From contig NZ_CACSIP010000001.1 of NCBI RefSeq assembly GCF_902705885.1, forward strand, positions 195,316 to 257,922: a stretch of 62,607 nt of DNA. Reading direction: 5' to 3'. Below, piece after piece: positions 26,792 to 34,963 of the stretch; the first letter of the stretch is position 1; each line of letters begins with the position of its first letter. The stretch is from Mycolicibacterium austroafricanum (GTDB lineage Bacteria; Actinomycetota; Actinomycetes; Mycobacteriales; Mycobacteriaceae). A model generated the notes under the pieces. The model had not been told where the DNA came from, did no database searches, and was given only the letters and a program-made list of their open reading frames with translations. A program made the position numbers and the translations under genes.

Positions 26792-28480
26792 ATGACGGAG
26801 CAGGAGTATGACGTCGTCGTGGTCGGCAGCGGCGCCGCGGGTATGGTTGCCGCCCTCACAGCCGCCCACCAGGGTCTCTCAACAGTAGTCGTCGAGAAGG
26901 CCCCGCACTATGGCGGTTCCACTGCGCGGTCGGGTGGCGGCGTATGGATCCCGAACAACGAGATCCTCAAGCGTGACGGGGTCCGCGACAGTGCCGAGGC
27001 AGCCCGGACCTACCTGCATTCGATCATCGGCAACGTGGTTCCGGCGGAGAAGATCGACACATATCTGGACCGTGGTCCGGAGATGCTGTCGTTCGTGTTG
27101 AAGCACTCGCCGCTCAAGCTGTGCTGGGTGCCGAACTACTCCGACTACTACCCCGAGACCCCGGGCGGCAAGGCATCGGGCCGGTCGGTGGAGCCCAGGC
27201 CGTTCAATGCCAACAAGCTCGGCGCTGATCTGCCCGGCCTGGAGCCGCCGTACGGCAAGGTGCCGATGAACATGGTCGTGCTGCAGCAGGACTACGTCCG
27301 GCTCAATCAGCTCAAGCGCCACCCCCGCGGAGTGCTGCGCAGCCTGAAGGTCGGCGTGCGCGCGACGTGGGGCAAGGTCACCGGGAAGAACCTCGTCGGC
27401 ATGGGGCGTGCACTGATCGCCCCGCTGCGAATCGGCCTCCAGAAGGCCGGCGTCCCGGTCCTGCTGAACACCGCGTTGACCGACCTCTATGTCGAGGACG
27501 GGGTCGTCCGCGGCGTCTACGTACGGGACACCACCGGACCGGAAAGCGCTGAGCCGCAGTTGATCCGCGTCCGCCGCGGGGTGATCCTGGGCAGCGGAGG
27601 GTTCGAGCACAACGAGCAGATGAGGGTGAAGTACCAGCGCGCGCCGATCACCACCGAGTGGACGGTCGGCGCGAAGGCCAACACCGGTGACGGGATCCTG
27701 GCCGCCGAGAAGCTCGGTGCCGCGCTGGACGTCATGGAGGACGCCTGGTGGGGCCCGACGGTGCCGCTGGTCGACGCGCCGTGGTTCGCACTGTCCGAGC
27801 GCAACTCGCCCGGATCGATCATCGTCAACATGTCGGGCAAGCGGTTCATGAACGAGTCGATGCCCTACGTCGAGGCCTGCCACCACATGTACGGCGGCGA
27901 GTACGGGCAGGGCCCGGGGCCGGGCGAGAACATCCCGGCCTGGCTGGTGTTCGACCAGCGCTACCGCGACCGCTACATCTTCGCCGGTCTGCAGCCCGGA
28001 CAGCGCATCCCGAAGAAGTGGTTGGAGTCGGGCGTGATCGTCTCCGCCCCGACCCTCGAGGAGTTGGCGGCGAAGACGGGCGTGCCCGCCGGCGCCTTCA
28101 CGGAGACGATCGAACGGTTCAACGGTTTCGCGCGCTCGGGGGTCGACGATGACTTCCACCGCGGCGAGAGCGCCTACGACCGTTACTACGGCGACCCCAC
28201 CAACAAGCCGAACCCCAACCTCGGCGAGATCGATCACGGGCCGTTCTACGCAGCCAAGATGGTCCCCGGCGACCTGGGCACCAAAGGGGGCGTCGTCACC
28301 GACGTGCACGGTCGTGCGTTGCGCGACGACGGTTCGGTGATCGAAGGCCTCTACGCGGCGGGCAACGTCAGTGCCCCGGTGATGGGCCACACCTACCCCG
28401 GTCCCGGCGGCACCATCGGCCCGGCGATGACGTTCGGATATCTCGCGGCCCTGCATCTGGCCTCAGCCGGGAAGGAGTGA
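26792..28480 (+). CDS. kstD: KstD, 3-ketosteroid delta1-dehydrogenase
   Basis: The 562-residue flavoprotein has the N-terminal dinucleotide motif VVVGSGAAGM (12-18) followed by EKAPHYGGSTARSGGGVWIPNN, and the C-terminal GGTIGPAMTFG segment that contacts FAD, all typical of KstD. It introduces the C1-C2 double bond in ring A; with KshA this leads to opening of ring B. The frame is open 23 codons further upstream, but the KstR operator ends 1 bp before ATG 26792, and the N-terminus MTEQEYDVVVVG matches the Rv3537 family start. The mRNA is therefore probably leaderless. hsd4B follows after 3 bp. Confidence 0.94.
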   Translation: MTEQEYDVVVVGSGAAGMVAALTAAHQGLSTVVVEKAPHYGGSTARSGGGVWIPNNEILKRDGVRDSAEAARTYLHSIIGNVVPAEKIDTYLDRGPEMLSFVLKHSPLKLCWVPNYSDYYPETPGGKASGRSVEPRPFNANKLGADLPGLEPPYGKVPMNMVVLQQDYVRLNQLKRHPRGVLRSLKVGVRATWGKVTGKNLVGMGRALIAPLRIGLQKAGVPVLLNTALTDLYVEDGVVRGVYVRDTTGPESAEPQLIRVRRGVILGSGGFEHNEQMRVKYQRAPITTEWTVGAKANTGDGILAAEKLGAALDVMEDAWWGPTVPLVDAPWFALSERNSPGSIIVNMSGKRFMNESMPYVEACHHMYGGEYGQGPGPGENIPAWLVFDQRYRDRYIFAGLQPGQRIPKKWLESGVIVSAPTLEELAAKTGVPAGAFTETIERFNGFARSGVDDDFHRGESAYDRYYGDPTNKPNPNLGEIDHGPFYAAKMVPGDLGTKGGVVTDVHGRALRDDGSVIEGLYAAGNVSAPVMGHTYPGPGGTIGPAMTFGYLAALHLASAGKE

Positions 28481-28483
28481 GTC

Positions 28484-29344
28484 GTGCCCATCAATCTCGA
28501 TGAAGCCATCGGCGCCGAACTACCCGCCGTCGAGTTCTCCTGGACCAGTAACGATGTCCAGCTCTATCACCTCGGCCTGGGCGCCGGCGGCGACCCGATG
28601 GACAAGCGCGAGCTGCGTTACCTGGTCGACGACACCCCGCAGGTGCTGCCGACCTTCGGCAACGTGGCGCAGAGCTTCCACTTGACCGAGCCACCCGCGG
28701 TGAAGTTCCCCGGCATCGACATCGAGCTCAGCAAGGTGCTGCACGCGAGCGAGGCCGTCGCGGTCCCCGGAGCCATCCCGGCGACGGGGTCGGGCACCGC
28801 GGTCACCCGCTTCACCGAGATCTGGGACAAGGGCAAGGCCGCGGTGATCTGGTCGGAAACGACCGTGACGGACCCCCGGGGCGCACTGCTCTGGACACAG
28901 AAGCGGTCGATTTTCGCCCGCGGTGAAGGTGGTTTCGGCGGAGACCGTGGCCCCTCGACCTCGGCGGGCGCACCGGACCGGGCACCGGACCTCGAGTTGT
29001 CTGTGCCGACGTCGCCTGCGCAGGCGCTGCTGTACCGGATGTGCGGGGACCGCAACCCGCTCCATTCCGACCCGGATTTCGCTGCGGCAGCAGGCTTTCC
29101 GCGTCCGATCCTGCACGGCCTGTGCACCTACGGGATGACCTGCAAAGCGCTGGTGGACAAGCTGCTCGACGGCGACGTCACCGGGCTCAAGTCCTTTGGC
29201 GCACGGATGGCGGGGGTGGTGTTCCCGGGTGAGACGCTGCGGGTCAGCGTGTGGAAGGGCGACGAGGGGTTCAGCGCCGTCGTGACCGCCCCGGAACGGG
29301 ACAACGCCGTCGCGCTGTCCGGGGTCGAGTTCGTTCCCGCCTGA
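28484..29344 (+). CDS. hsd4B: Hsd4B/ChsH3-type MaoC enoyl-CoA hydratase
   Basis: The 286-residue protein is a double-hotdog hydratase of the MaoC type. The hydratase-2 motif is intact: D189, N191 and H194 in CGDRNPLHSD, and H211 in PILHGLCTYGM. Rv3538, the positional counterpart, has been described as an (R)-specific hydratase of a C24 sterol side-chain enoyl-CoA, the stereochemical alternative to EchA19. GTG 28484 lies 3 bp after the kstD stop, so both are expected on one KstR-controlled transcript. The stop nearly touches the convergent small membrane-protein gene. Confidence 0.88.
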   Translation: MPINLDEAIGAELPAVEFSWTSNDVQLYHLGLGAGGDPMDKRELRYLVDDTPQVLPTFGNVAQSFHLTEPPAVKFPGIDIELSKVLHASEAVAVPGAIPATGSGTAVTRFTEIWDKGKAAVIWSETTVTDPRGALLWTQKRSIFARGEGGFGGDRGPSTSAGAPDRAPDLELSVPTSPAQALLYRMCGDRNPLHSDPDFAAAAGFPRPILHGLCTYGMTCKALVDKLLDGDVTGLKSFGARMAGVVFPGETLRVSVWKGDEGFSAVVTAPERDNAVALSGVEFVPA

Positions 29345-29348
29345 CCCG

Positions 29349-29819
29349 CTATGCGCACAGCTCGGTGATGCGCTCGGCGGACGCCTGAACATCGTTGAGG
29401 CGGCTGGTCTGCGCCGGATCCTGACTGGACGCGCCGGCAAGCTGTCCCATCCCGATGTACTCGAGGTTGTTCGCGAACGCCCGGACCTCGTCGGCGAGCT
29501 CGGCCGATACCGAGTCGTCGAGGCGGGAGAGCAGGAACTGGCCGCCGCCGAGGGTGGCCAGGCGGGCGTTGGCAGCCACCGCCTGGGTGGCCACCGGGTC
29601 GGTGCCGAGGTTGCTGTTGGTCTGCAGTGACACCGCGTTGCGCACCATCTCGAACGCCCCGCAGACCCGGGTCTCGGCCTCGGCGGATTGCTCGGCGCCG
29701 GCGGAGGAGCCGCCGCCCGACGAGGGCGACCGCACCAGTCCCCACACCGCGAGCCCCACAGCGACGATGGCGAGGACGAGCGCGGCCGGGGCGATCCAGC
29801 TGGGTTTGGAGTCTGACAT
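29349..29819 (-). CDS. Single-pass membrane protein of unknown function
   Basis: The 156-residue product starts at ATG 29819 (MSDSKPSWIAPAALVLAIVA); a longer reading of the frame is possible but lacks support. One hydrophobic segment spans about residues 8-29, followed by a Ser/Gly/Ala linker and an exported helical domain of about 100 residues with two Cys (TRVCGAFEM and the C-terminal ITELCA) that could form a disulfide. Similar short anchored proteins are common in mycobacteria. The function is not known. A terminator hairpin lies upstream of its start, belonging to the PGRS-like gene. Confidence 0.72.
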   Translation of the reverse strand: MSDSKPSWIAPAALVLAIVAVGLAVWGLVRSPSSGGGSSAGAEQSAEAETRVCGAFEMVRNAVSLQTNSNLGTDPVATQAVAANARLATLGGGQFLLSRLDDSVSAELADEVRAFANNLEYIGMGQLAGASSQDPAQTSRLNDVQASAERITELCA

Positions 29820-29895
29820 CACGCGATCATAGCCCGGCGCCTGCTTGGGGTCGAAAATCGGCACGCGGCAAGGAAATTGGCGATTCAAAACAGAT

Positions 29896-29935
29896 GACCG
29901 GGTACGGGCGCCCGGTTCGGCGCCCGTACCCGGTC
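29896..29935 (-). terminator. Rho-independent-type terminator of the PGRS-like gene
   Basis: Perfect 17-bp arms (29896-29912 GACCGGGTACGGGCGCC; 29919-29935) enclose a 6-nt loop. On the minus strand the stem is followed by ATCTGTTTTGAA, a short U-rich stretch. It lies 21 bp past the PGRS-like stop. Confidence 0.82.
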
Positions 29936-29956
29936 AGTCAGTTGCCGCAATGGCGA

Positions 29957-31318
29957 CTAGTCGGAATCGCTGTCGGACTCGGACTCGGACTCGGACTCGC
30001 CTTCACTGTTGTCCGTCGCCGTGCCGTCGGCCCCGTCCTCGCCGCGCTTGCCGAGCAACCCGCCCGTACCGCCTGCGCCGCCACTACCCGCCGTGGCACC
30101 GTCGGGCTCGACGGAGAGTCCGTCACCACCGTCACCACCGTCACCACCGTCACCACCGAAGAGGCCGCCGCCGCCGCCGGCTCCGCCGTCACCGCCGGTG
30201 CCCTCCTCGTAGCCGTCGGCCAATCCGCCGTCGCCACCGTCGCCACCGTCGCCGACGGACGCGGACGACCCGCCGTCACCGCCCGCGCCACCGGTCCCAT
30301 CGCCGTATTCGGTGGTGGAGTCGCCGCCGTCGCCGCCGTCGCCGCTCTGGCCGACCTGGGAGTCGCCGCCTGCGCCCCCATCGCCACCGACACCGTCGGC
30401 GTCCTCCCAGGCGTCACCGAAGCCGCCCTGGCCGCCGTTGCCGCCGACACCGCCGTAGAACTCGGCGTCACCGCCGTCACCGCCGTCGCCGCCGAATGCG
30501 GTCTCACCGTCGGCGTAGGCCTCGCCCTCACCTCCGGCTCCGCCGTTTCCACCGACACCGATACCGGCGCCACCGCCGTCACCGCCGTTTCCGCCGACAG
30601 CCGATCCGTTCTCCGAGTACGCGTACCCGCCACTGCCTCCGAGGCCGCCGTTGCCGAGCCAGCCGCTGCCATGGCCTCCAGCGCCGCCGTCACCGCCGAA
30701 CGCGTTGTTCAGGTTCGACTCGTCGACGTCTTCGGTCTCGGGATCGTCGGCCACGTCGAGTTCGTTGATGTCCTCGCCGCCGTTGCCGCCGTTGCCGCCC
30801 GGGCCGAAAAGCGAGCCGTCGCCCCCGTTGCCGCCGTCACCCGCAAACGACACCCGCACGCCGTCGACGTACACCGCGTCCGCACCGTCACCTCCGTCAC
30901 CGCCGGACCCGAACCAGGCTCCGGCGTTGCCACCATTGCCGCCGTTGGCGCCGTCGCCACCATTTCCTCCGAAGATGCCGCCGTTACCACCGTTGCAGGC
31001 ATCACCCGTGCAATCGGCGGCGGCGTCGAGGCCGTTGCCGATCAGCCAGCCACCATCACCGATCATCGGCCGGAAGGTCGACTCCTCGGTAGTGGCTGCG
31101 GACCGGTCACCAATCGTCATGCCCCAGAGCAGCAAATCCTCTTCGTCGTTGACCAACTGCACCTGGGTGGTGCGCGGCTGTTCGGGTGAATCGGTCGCGG
31201 TGAGCATCAGCGTCCCGAGGCCCGCCATTGCCGCACTGGTGACGCCGGCGGTCACACCGGCACTCAGGTACGTCCGGATCTTGGTCGAACGAGAAGTCTT
31301 CCGGGAATGTCGAGCCAT
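29957..31318 (-). CDS. Signal-peptide-bearing PGRS-like acidic glycine-repeat protein
   Basis: The 453-residue product starts at ATG 31318 (MARHSRKTSRSTKIRTYLSA) after a GGGGGGTAG site. A basic N-region and a hydrophobic stretch (AGVTSAAMAGLGTLML) act as signal peptide or anchor. A linker ends with GWLIGNGLDAAADCTGDACNG, which resembles the start of PGRS domains. About 330 residues of GGxGG repeats follow, with Asp in many units (GGDGGDGG), interrupted by short non-repeat islets. The tail is SEGESESESESDSDSD. There is no PE domain. PGRS-type repeats form polyglycine helices and may bind calcium; a cell-wall role is inferred. Confidence 0.82.
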   Translation of the reverse strand: MARHSRKTSRSTKIRTYLSAGVTAGVTSAAMAGLGTLMLTATDSPEQPRTTQVQLVNDEEDLLLWGMTIGDRSAATTEESTFRPMIGDGGWLIGNGLDAAADCTGDACNGGNGGIFGGNGGDGANGGNGGNAGAWFGSGGDGGDGADAVYVDGVRVSFAGDGGNGGDGSLFGPGGNGGNGGEDINELDVADDPETEDVDESNLNNAFGGDGGAGGHGSGWLGNGGLGGSGGYAYSENGSAVGGNGGDGGGAGIGVGGNGGAGGEGEAYADGETAFGGDGGDGGDAEFYGGVGGNGGQGGFGDAWEDADGVGGDGGAGGDSQVGQSGDGGDGGDSTTEYGDGTGGAGGDGGSSASVGDGGDGGDGGLADGYEEGTGGDGGAGGGGGLFGGDGGDGGDGGDGLSVEPDGATAGSGGAGGTGGLLGKRGEDGADGTATDNSEGESESESESDSDSD

Positions 31319-31685
31319 GGGTCTACCCCCCAAAGTGTCGTTGCTAGGTAGCGCCCACTACCGAGGCTGATGACACATCAGCACATTGGAATCTAGGCCT
31401 TTTCCGGACGCAATGTCACGCGTTTGGAGAAACCGGCGGGGAACGTCGCCAGAAATCTCGGCAAACGCCACGGTACCGACTCCGCACTACCCGCCACCGC
31501 CGAAATCGCAGTTACGCACCGGGAGTGGCTCCAGTCCCGTATCCAGCAAAAAGTCCGCCGCAATGCCAGAGGCGGCAATGCGGACCCTTCGATCGGGCAT
31601 CCCGCCGCCTGCCTGCACCGATTTGATAATTTACTTCGCCGGGGGGAACACCTCGCTGCGCTCTAAGGAATCCAGGAGGCACCAC
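31319..31685. other. Divergent intergenic region between the PGRS-like and MPT63-like genes
   Basis: No gene is supported in these 367 bp. They hold the GGGGGGTAG ribosome-binding sequence of the PGRS-like gene (minus strand, next to 31318) and AGGAGG at about 31674-31679 before the MPT63-like GTG. The frame of the latter is open back to 31386 but without a credible start. AT-richer stretches near 31625-31635 could hold a promoter for the plus strand; I see no KstR site. Confidence 0.6.
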
Positions 31686-32570
31686 GTGAAGATCAAGCCG
31701 GCATTCGTCGCCACGGCCGCTGCCGCCGCAGCCGCCATCAGCGTCGCAGCCGCACCGTTCGCTTCGGCTGAGGACGTCGAGATCCAGAGCCTGGGCGAGC
31801 CGGGTGAACTCGTCAACGGCGACGTCGTCCAGCACTGGACCGTGACCGGCCTCAAGCCGAGCACCGACACCATCCCGTACCAGCCGACCGGCACGTTGTG
31901 GGAGGCCACAGCCACCGACGAGGCGATCTCGGGATCGGCCATCCCGATCGTGGCCAACCTCAACGCGCGGGCCGAGAACGGCGACACCTACCGGGTCTTG
32001 TTCGGTGTCGCGACGTCGCAGGGTGTCAACCCGGCGACGCTCGCTCCGGGGGAGACGACCACGGGGAAGGTCTACTTCGACGTCACCGGGGAGCAGCCCG
32101 ACAGCGTCGCGTACAACGCCGGCGGCCAGGATCTGCTGGTGTGGGTGGAAGCGCCCCCGGCCCCGGCCTCCGGATCCACAGGGACTTCAGTGCCGGCACA
32201 GACCTACACCACCACCACCCCATCGGCCCCCTCGGATTCCTCGGACACCGCCGAGACGGCGGAACCGGCCCCGGAGGCCGGGGCTGCCGAGGAGACACCA
32301 GCGCCCACGGCCACCCCTGTGCCGGCCGGAAGCGCGGGAACGCCACTCCCGGAAGGCAGTTCGGGCACCCCGCTACCCGAAGGCAGCTCAGGTACGCCGC
32401 TGCCCGAGGGTGCCGCTCCGGCCCCGGACGCGGCCCCTTCCCCGGTGCCGGCGGCGGTCGCGCCGGAGGGTAGCTCGGGCACCCCGCTGCCCGAGGGCAG
32501 CACGGGCACCCCGGCGCCCGAGGGCGCGGCACCCACCACGACCGTCGTGGCTCCCGCGCCGCCGGCCTGA
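31686..32570 (+). CDS. MPT63-like secreted protein with PLPEG-repeat tail
   Basis: The 294-residue product starts at GTG 31686, six bases after AGGAGG. A signal peptide (residues 1-28, ending PFASA) precedes a domain of about 125 residues. Its segments VVQHWTVTGLKPSTDTIPY, GTLWEATATDEAI, NARAENGDTYRVLF and TTGKVYFDVTG match the immunoglobulin-like MPT63/DUF1942 family. A Pro/Ala/Thr-rich tail (about 156-294) follows with five nine-residue repeats of the form SSGTPLPEG. MPT63 is a secreted antigen of unknown function; the tail could span the cell wall or be glycosylated. A two-way terminator follows. Confidence 0.85.
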   Translation: MKIKPAFVATAAAAAAAISVAAAPFASAEDVEIQSLGEPGELVNGDVVQHWTVTGLKPSTDTIPYQPTGTLWEATATDEAISGSAIPIVANLNARAENGDTYRVLFGVATSQGVNPATLAPGETTTGKVYFDVTGEQPDSVAYNAGGQDLLVWVEAPPAPASGSTGTSVPAQTYTTTTPSAPSDSSDTAETAEPAPEAGAAEETPAPTATPVPAGSAGTPLPEGSSGTPLPEGSSGTPLPEGAAPAPDAAPSPVPAAVAPEGSSGTPLPEGSTGTPAPEGAAPTTTVVAPAPPA

Positions 32571-32582
32571 CACTACGACTCG

Positions 32583-32628
32583 CTGAACCCCCGCGTCGTC
32601 TGCCCGGACGGGCGGCGCGGGGGTTCAG
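32583..32628. terminator. Bidirectional terminator between convergent genes
   Basis: Perfect 13-bp arms CTGAACCCCCGCG (32583-32595) and CGCGGGGGTTCAG (32616-32628) flank a 20-nt loop. It begins 12 bp after the MPT63-like stop; the distal arm overlaps the stop of the convergent 32625-33353 gene. Confidence 0.72.
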
Positions 32629-33353
32629 GAGTGGGAAGCCCACCAGGTGTACAGCTGCACCATGTTCGGGCCCTGCGGGCCGGACTGCACCTCGCTCACC
32701 ATCAGGTTCGCCTCGGTGCTCCACGCGACCGTGGGCTTGCTCTGCTGAAATCCGCAGACCAGGGTGCCGGCCTCCTCGTCCGGTGTCGCGTTGCGCCGCC
32801 ACGGTCCGGGCGACTGGATGTTGCCCGGACAGTTCACCACCGACAACGCACCGACCACACCGTCGAACATCGCCAGAAGCGATTCGTTGTCCCCGGCGAG
32901 GGTGTACGTGGCCGTCAGTGGCCCGCCGGGGTCGGTGTTCTCGCTGCAACTGACCTGTGCGAGAGCGCCTTTCGGTGGCACGACACCTTCACACGCAGCT
33001 GCGGAGTAGCCGCGGGGCAACAGGCTCATCAGCCGACCCTCGGCCTCCTGCGGCGATGCGGAGTCCGCCTCGGCGATTTCTGTGGAGTCGGGTGTCGTGG
33101 TGTCGGCGGCCGACGCGTCCGAGTCATCCGCCGATGGCCAGAACAGCCAGGCGATGGCGCCGAGACCCACGACCGCGACGGCCGCCACGGCGATCAGTAC
33201 GACGGGCCGGCGGTCCTGATGCACCGGCCGCGGGTCAACCGACAGCGGCTGGTCGAAACGGCGATCCCGCGGTTGCCGGTCCTGTTCCCGCGTGCGCTCG
33301 ACAGGCAGCGGCCCGGTGTCGTCATCGTCGGGTTCTGGCTCGTGGGAGCTCAT
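32625..33353 (-). CDS. Single-pass membrane protein with exported sensor-like domain
   Basis: The 242-residue product has a charged, Pro-rich cytoplasmic N-terminus (EPEPDDDDTGPLPVERTREQ), one membrane helix at about 51-72 (VLIAVAAVAVVGLGAIAWLF), an acidic linker and an exported domain of about 135 residues. That domain has four Cys (AACEGVV, QVSCSEN, VNCPGN, LVCGFQQ), likely in two disulfides. The LLPRGYSAAAC...LAQVSC...GPLTATYTL pattern resembles domains found outside mycobacterial Ser/Thr kinases, but no kinase is encoded here. The function is unknown. ATG 33353. Confidence 0.68.
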   Translation of the reverse strand: MSSHEPEPDDDDTGPLPVERTREQDRQPRDRRFDQPLSVDPRPVHQDRRPVVLIAVAAVAVVGLGAIAWLFWPSADDSDASAADTTTPDSTEIAEADSASPQEAEGRLMSLLPRGYSAAACEGVVPPKGALAQVSCSENTDPGGPLTATYTLAGDNESLLAMFDGVVGALSVVNCPGNIQSPGPWRRNATPDEEAGTLVCGFQQSKPTVAWSTEANLMVSEVQSGPQGPNMVQLYTWWASHS

Positions 33354-33395
33354 CTGGCCAAGGGTAGTAGGCGCCGCAGGACACGCGTCGAAGGC

Positions 33396-34562
33396 TCACC
33401 CCAGAATGAGCCCGGACGTGGGCACGCCCGTTCCCGCGGTGACCAGCACGTGCTCCACATCGGGCACCGGGTTCACCGAGGTGCCGCGCAGCTGGCGCAC
33501 CCCTTCGGCGATGCCGTTCATGCCGTGGATGTACGCCTCCCCCAACTGGCCGCCATGGGTGTTGATCGGCAGCCGGCCACCGATCTCGATGGCTCCGTCG
33601 GCGATGTAATCCTTGGCGTCCCCCGGCTCGCAGAAACCGAGTTCCTCGAGTTGGATCAGCGTGAACGGCGTGAAGTGGTCGTAGAGGATCGCGGTCTGGA
33701 TGTCGGTGGGCGCCAACCCGGACTGCGCCCAGAGCTGCCTTCCCACCAAACCCATCTCGGGCAGTCCCAACTCCGGCCTGTAGTAGCTGACCATCGAGTA
33801 CTGGTCCGGGCTGGATCCCTGGGACGCGGCCTCGATGACGGCGGGCCGGTGTTTGAGATCCTTGGCGCGCTCGGGCGTCGTGACGACCAGGGCCACACCG
33901 CCGTCGGTCTCCTGACAGCAGTCCAGCAACCGCAACGGCTCGGCGATCCACCGTGAGTTCTGGTGATCCTCGATCGTGATCGGCTTGCCGTAGAAGTACG
34001 CCTTCGGGTTGTTGGCCGCGTGCTTGCGATCAGCCACCGACACCGCCCCGAAGTCCTTGCTCGTCGCCCCGGACAGGTGCATGTATCGCTGCGCGATCAT
34101 CGCCACCTGGGCTGCGGGCGTGGACAACCCGTGCGGATAGGAGAACGAGTTGTCGACACCGGTGGAGTCGGCGTTCTCCACCAATCGCATCTGCACCTGG
34201 CCGAACCGCATTCCCGAACGCTCGTTGAAGGCGCGGTATGCCACAACACATTCCGCCACCCCGGTCGCCACCGCGAGCGCGGCCTGCTGGATGGTCGCGC
34301 AGGCTGCGCCGCCACCGTGGTGGATCTTGGAGAAGAACTTCAACTCCCCGATGCCGGTGGCCCGCGCCACGGCGACCTCGGTGTTGGAATCCATCGTGAA
34401 CGTGACCATGCCGTCGACGTCTGCCGGGCTCAGGCCCGCGTCGTCGAGTGCGTCGAGCACCGCCTCGGCGGCAAGCCGCAGTTCGCTTCGGCCGGAGTTC
34501 TTCGAGAAGTCGGTGGCGCCGATACCGACGATCGCCGCTTTGCCGGACAGACTGTCGGTCAT
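33396..34562 (-). CDS. ltp2: Ltp2, side-chain retro-aldolase
   Basis: The 388-residue protein is a thiolase-fold lipid-transfer-type aldolase: GIGATDFSKNSGRSE near the start, KIHHGGGAACATIQQAALAV and the C-terminal INTHGGQLGEAYIHGMNGI. Ltp2 with the DUF35 domain of ChsH2 cleaves the 17-hydroxy-pregnenoyl-CoA intermediate to the androstene nucleus and propionyl-CoA. It is the last gene of the cyp125-chsE1-chsE2-chsH2-chsH1-ltp2 operon (Rv3545c-Rv3540c order). Its ATG overlaps the chsH1 stop by 4 nt, indicating translational coupling. Confidence 0.93.
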   Translation of the reverse strand: MTDSLSGKAAIVGIGATDFSKNSGRSELRLAAEAVLDALDDAGLSPADVDGMVTFTMDSNTEVAVARATGIGELKFFSKIHHGGGAACATIQQAALAVATGVAECVVAYRAFNERSGMRFGQVQMRLVENADSTGVDNSFSYPHGLSTPAAQVAMIAQRYMHLSGATSKDFGAVSVADRKHAANNPKAYFYGKPITIEDHQNSRWIAEPLRLLDCCQETDGGVALVVTTPERAKDLKHRPAVIEAASQGSSPDQYSMVSYYRPELGLPEMGLVGRQLWAQSGLAPTDIQTAILYDHFTPFTLIQLEELGFCEPGDAKDYIADGAIEIGGRLPINTHGGQLGEAYIHGMNGIAEGVRQLRGTSVNPVPDVEHVLVTAGTGVPTSGLILG

Positions 34563-34963
34563 GCAGCACCCCCGAAGGTGAGTGTGGCGGTGGCGATCAC
34601 ATGGTCGCCGAGGCTGTTGCTGCCGGTCACCTTCAGCGTAACGAGGTCACCGTCGACGGCGGTCACCTCACCGGTGAACGTCACGGTGTCGTAGGCGTAC
34701 CACGGGACCCCGAGTCGCAGACCGATCGACTTGATGACGGCTGTCGGGCCCGCCCAGTCGGTGATGAAGCGCTGCACCAGACCGGTGTCGGTGAGGATGT
34801 TGACGAAGATGTCCTTAGAACCCTTGGCCTGCGCCTTGTCCCGGTCGTGATGCACGTCCTGGTAGTCGCGCGTCGCGATGGCCGTCGAGACGATGAACGT
34901 GGGGTCACCGTAGAGCTTGAGTTCGGGAAGCTTGGTCCCGACCTCCGCCACCGGGGCGCTCAC
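34559..34963 (-). CDS. chsH1: ChsH1, MaoC-type hydratase subunit
   Basis: The 134-residue hotdog protein starts at GTG 34961-34963 (VSAPVAEVGTKLPELKLYGD), overlapping the chsH2 stop by 4 nt. DYQDVHHDRDKAQAKGSKDIF contains the hydratase Asp/His pattern. ChsH1 pairs with the MaoC domain of ChsH2 to hydrate the C17(20)-unsaturated three-carbon side chain. Coupled overlaps on both sides fit a stoichiometric complex. Upstream codons in the same frame lie inside chsH2 and are not used. Confidence 0.9.
   Translation of the reverse strand: MSAPVAEVGTKLPELKLYGDPTFIVSTAIATRDYQDVHHDRDKAQAKGSKDIFVNILTDTGLVQRFITDWAGPTAVIKSIGLRLGVPWYAYDTVTFTGEVTAVDGDLVTLKVTGSNSLGDHVIATATLTFGGAA

Noticed and set aside
29627..31189. 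Long plus-strand frame of about 520 codons opposite the PGRS-like gene
   Set aside because: It is the antisense shadow of GGxGG repeats (Val/Ala/Thr-rich), has no ribosome-binding site and opposes a gene with signal peptide and terminator.
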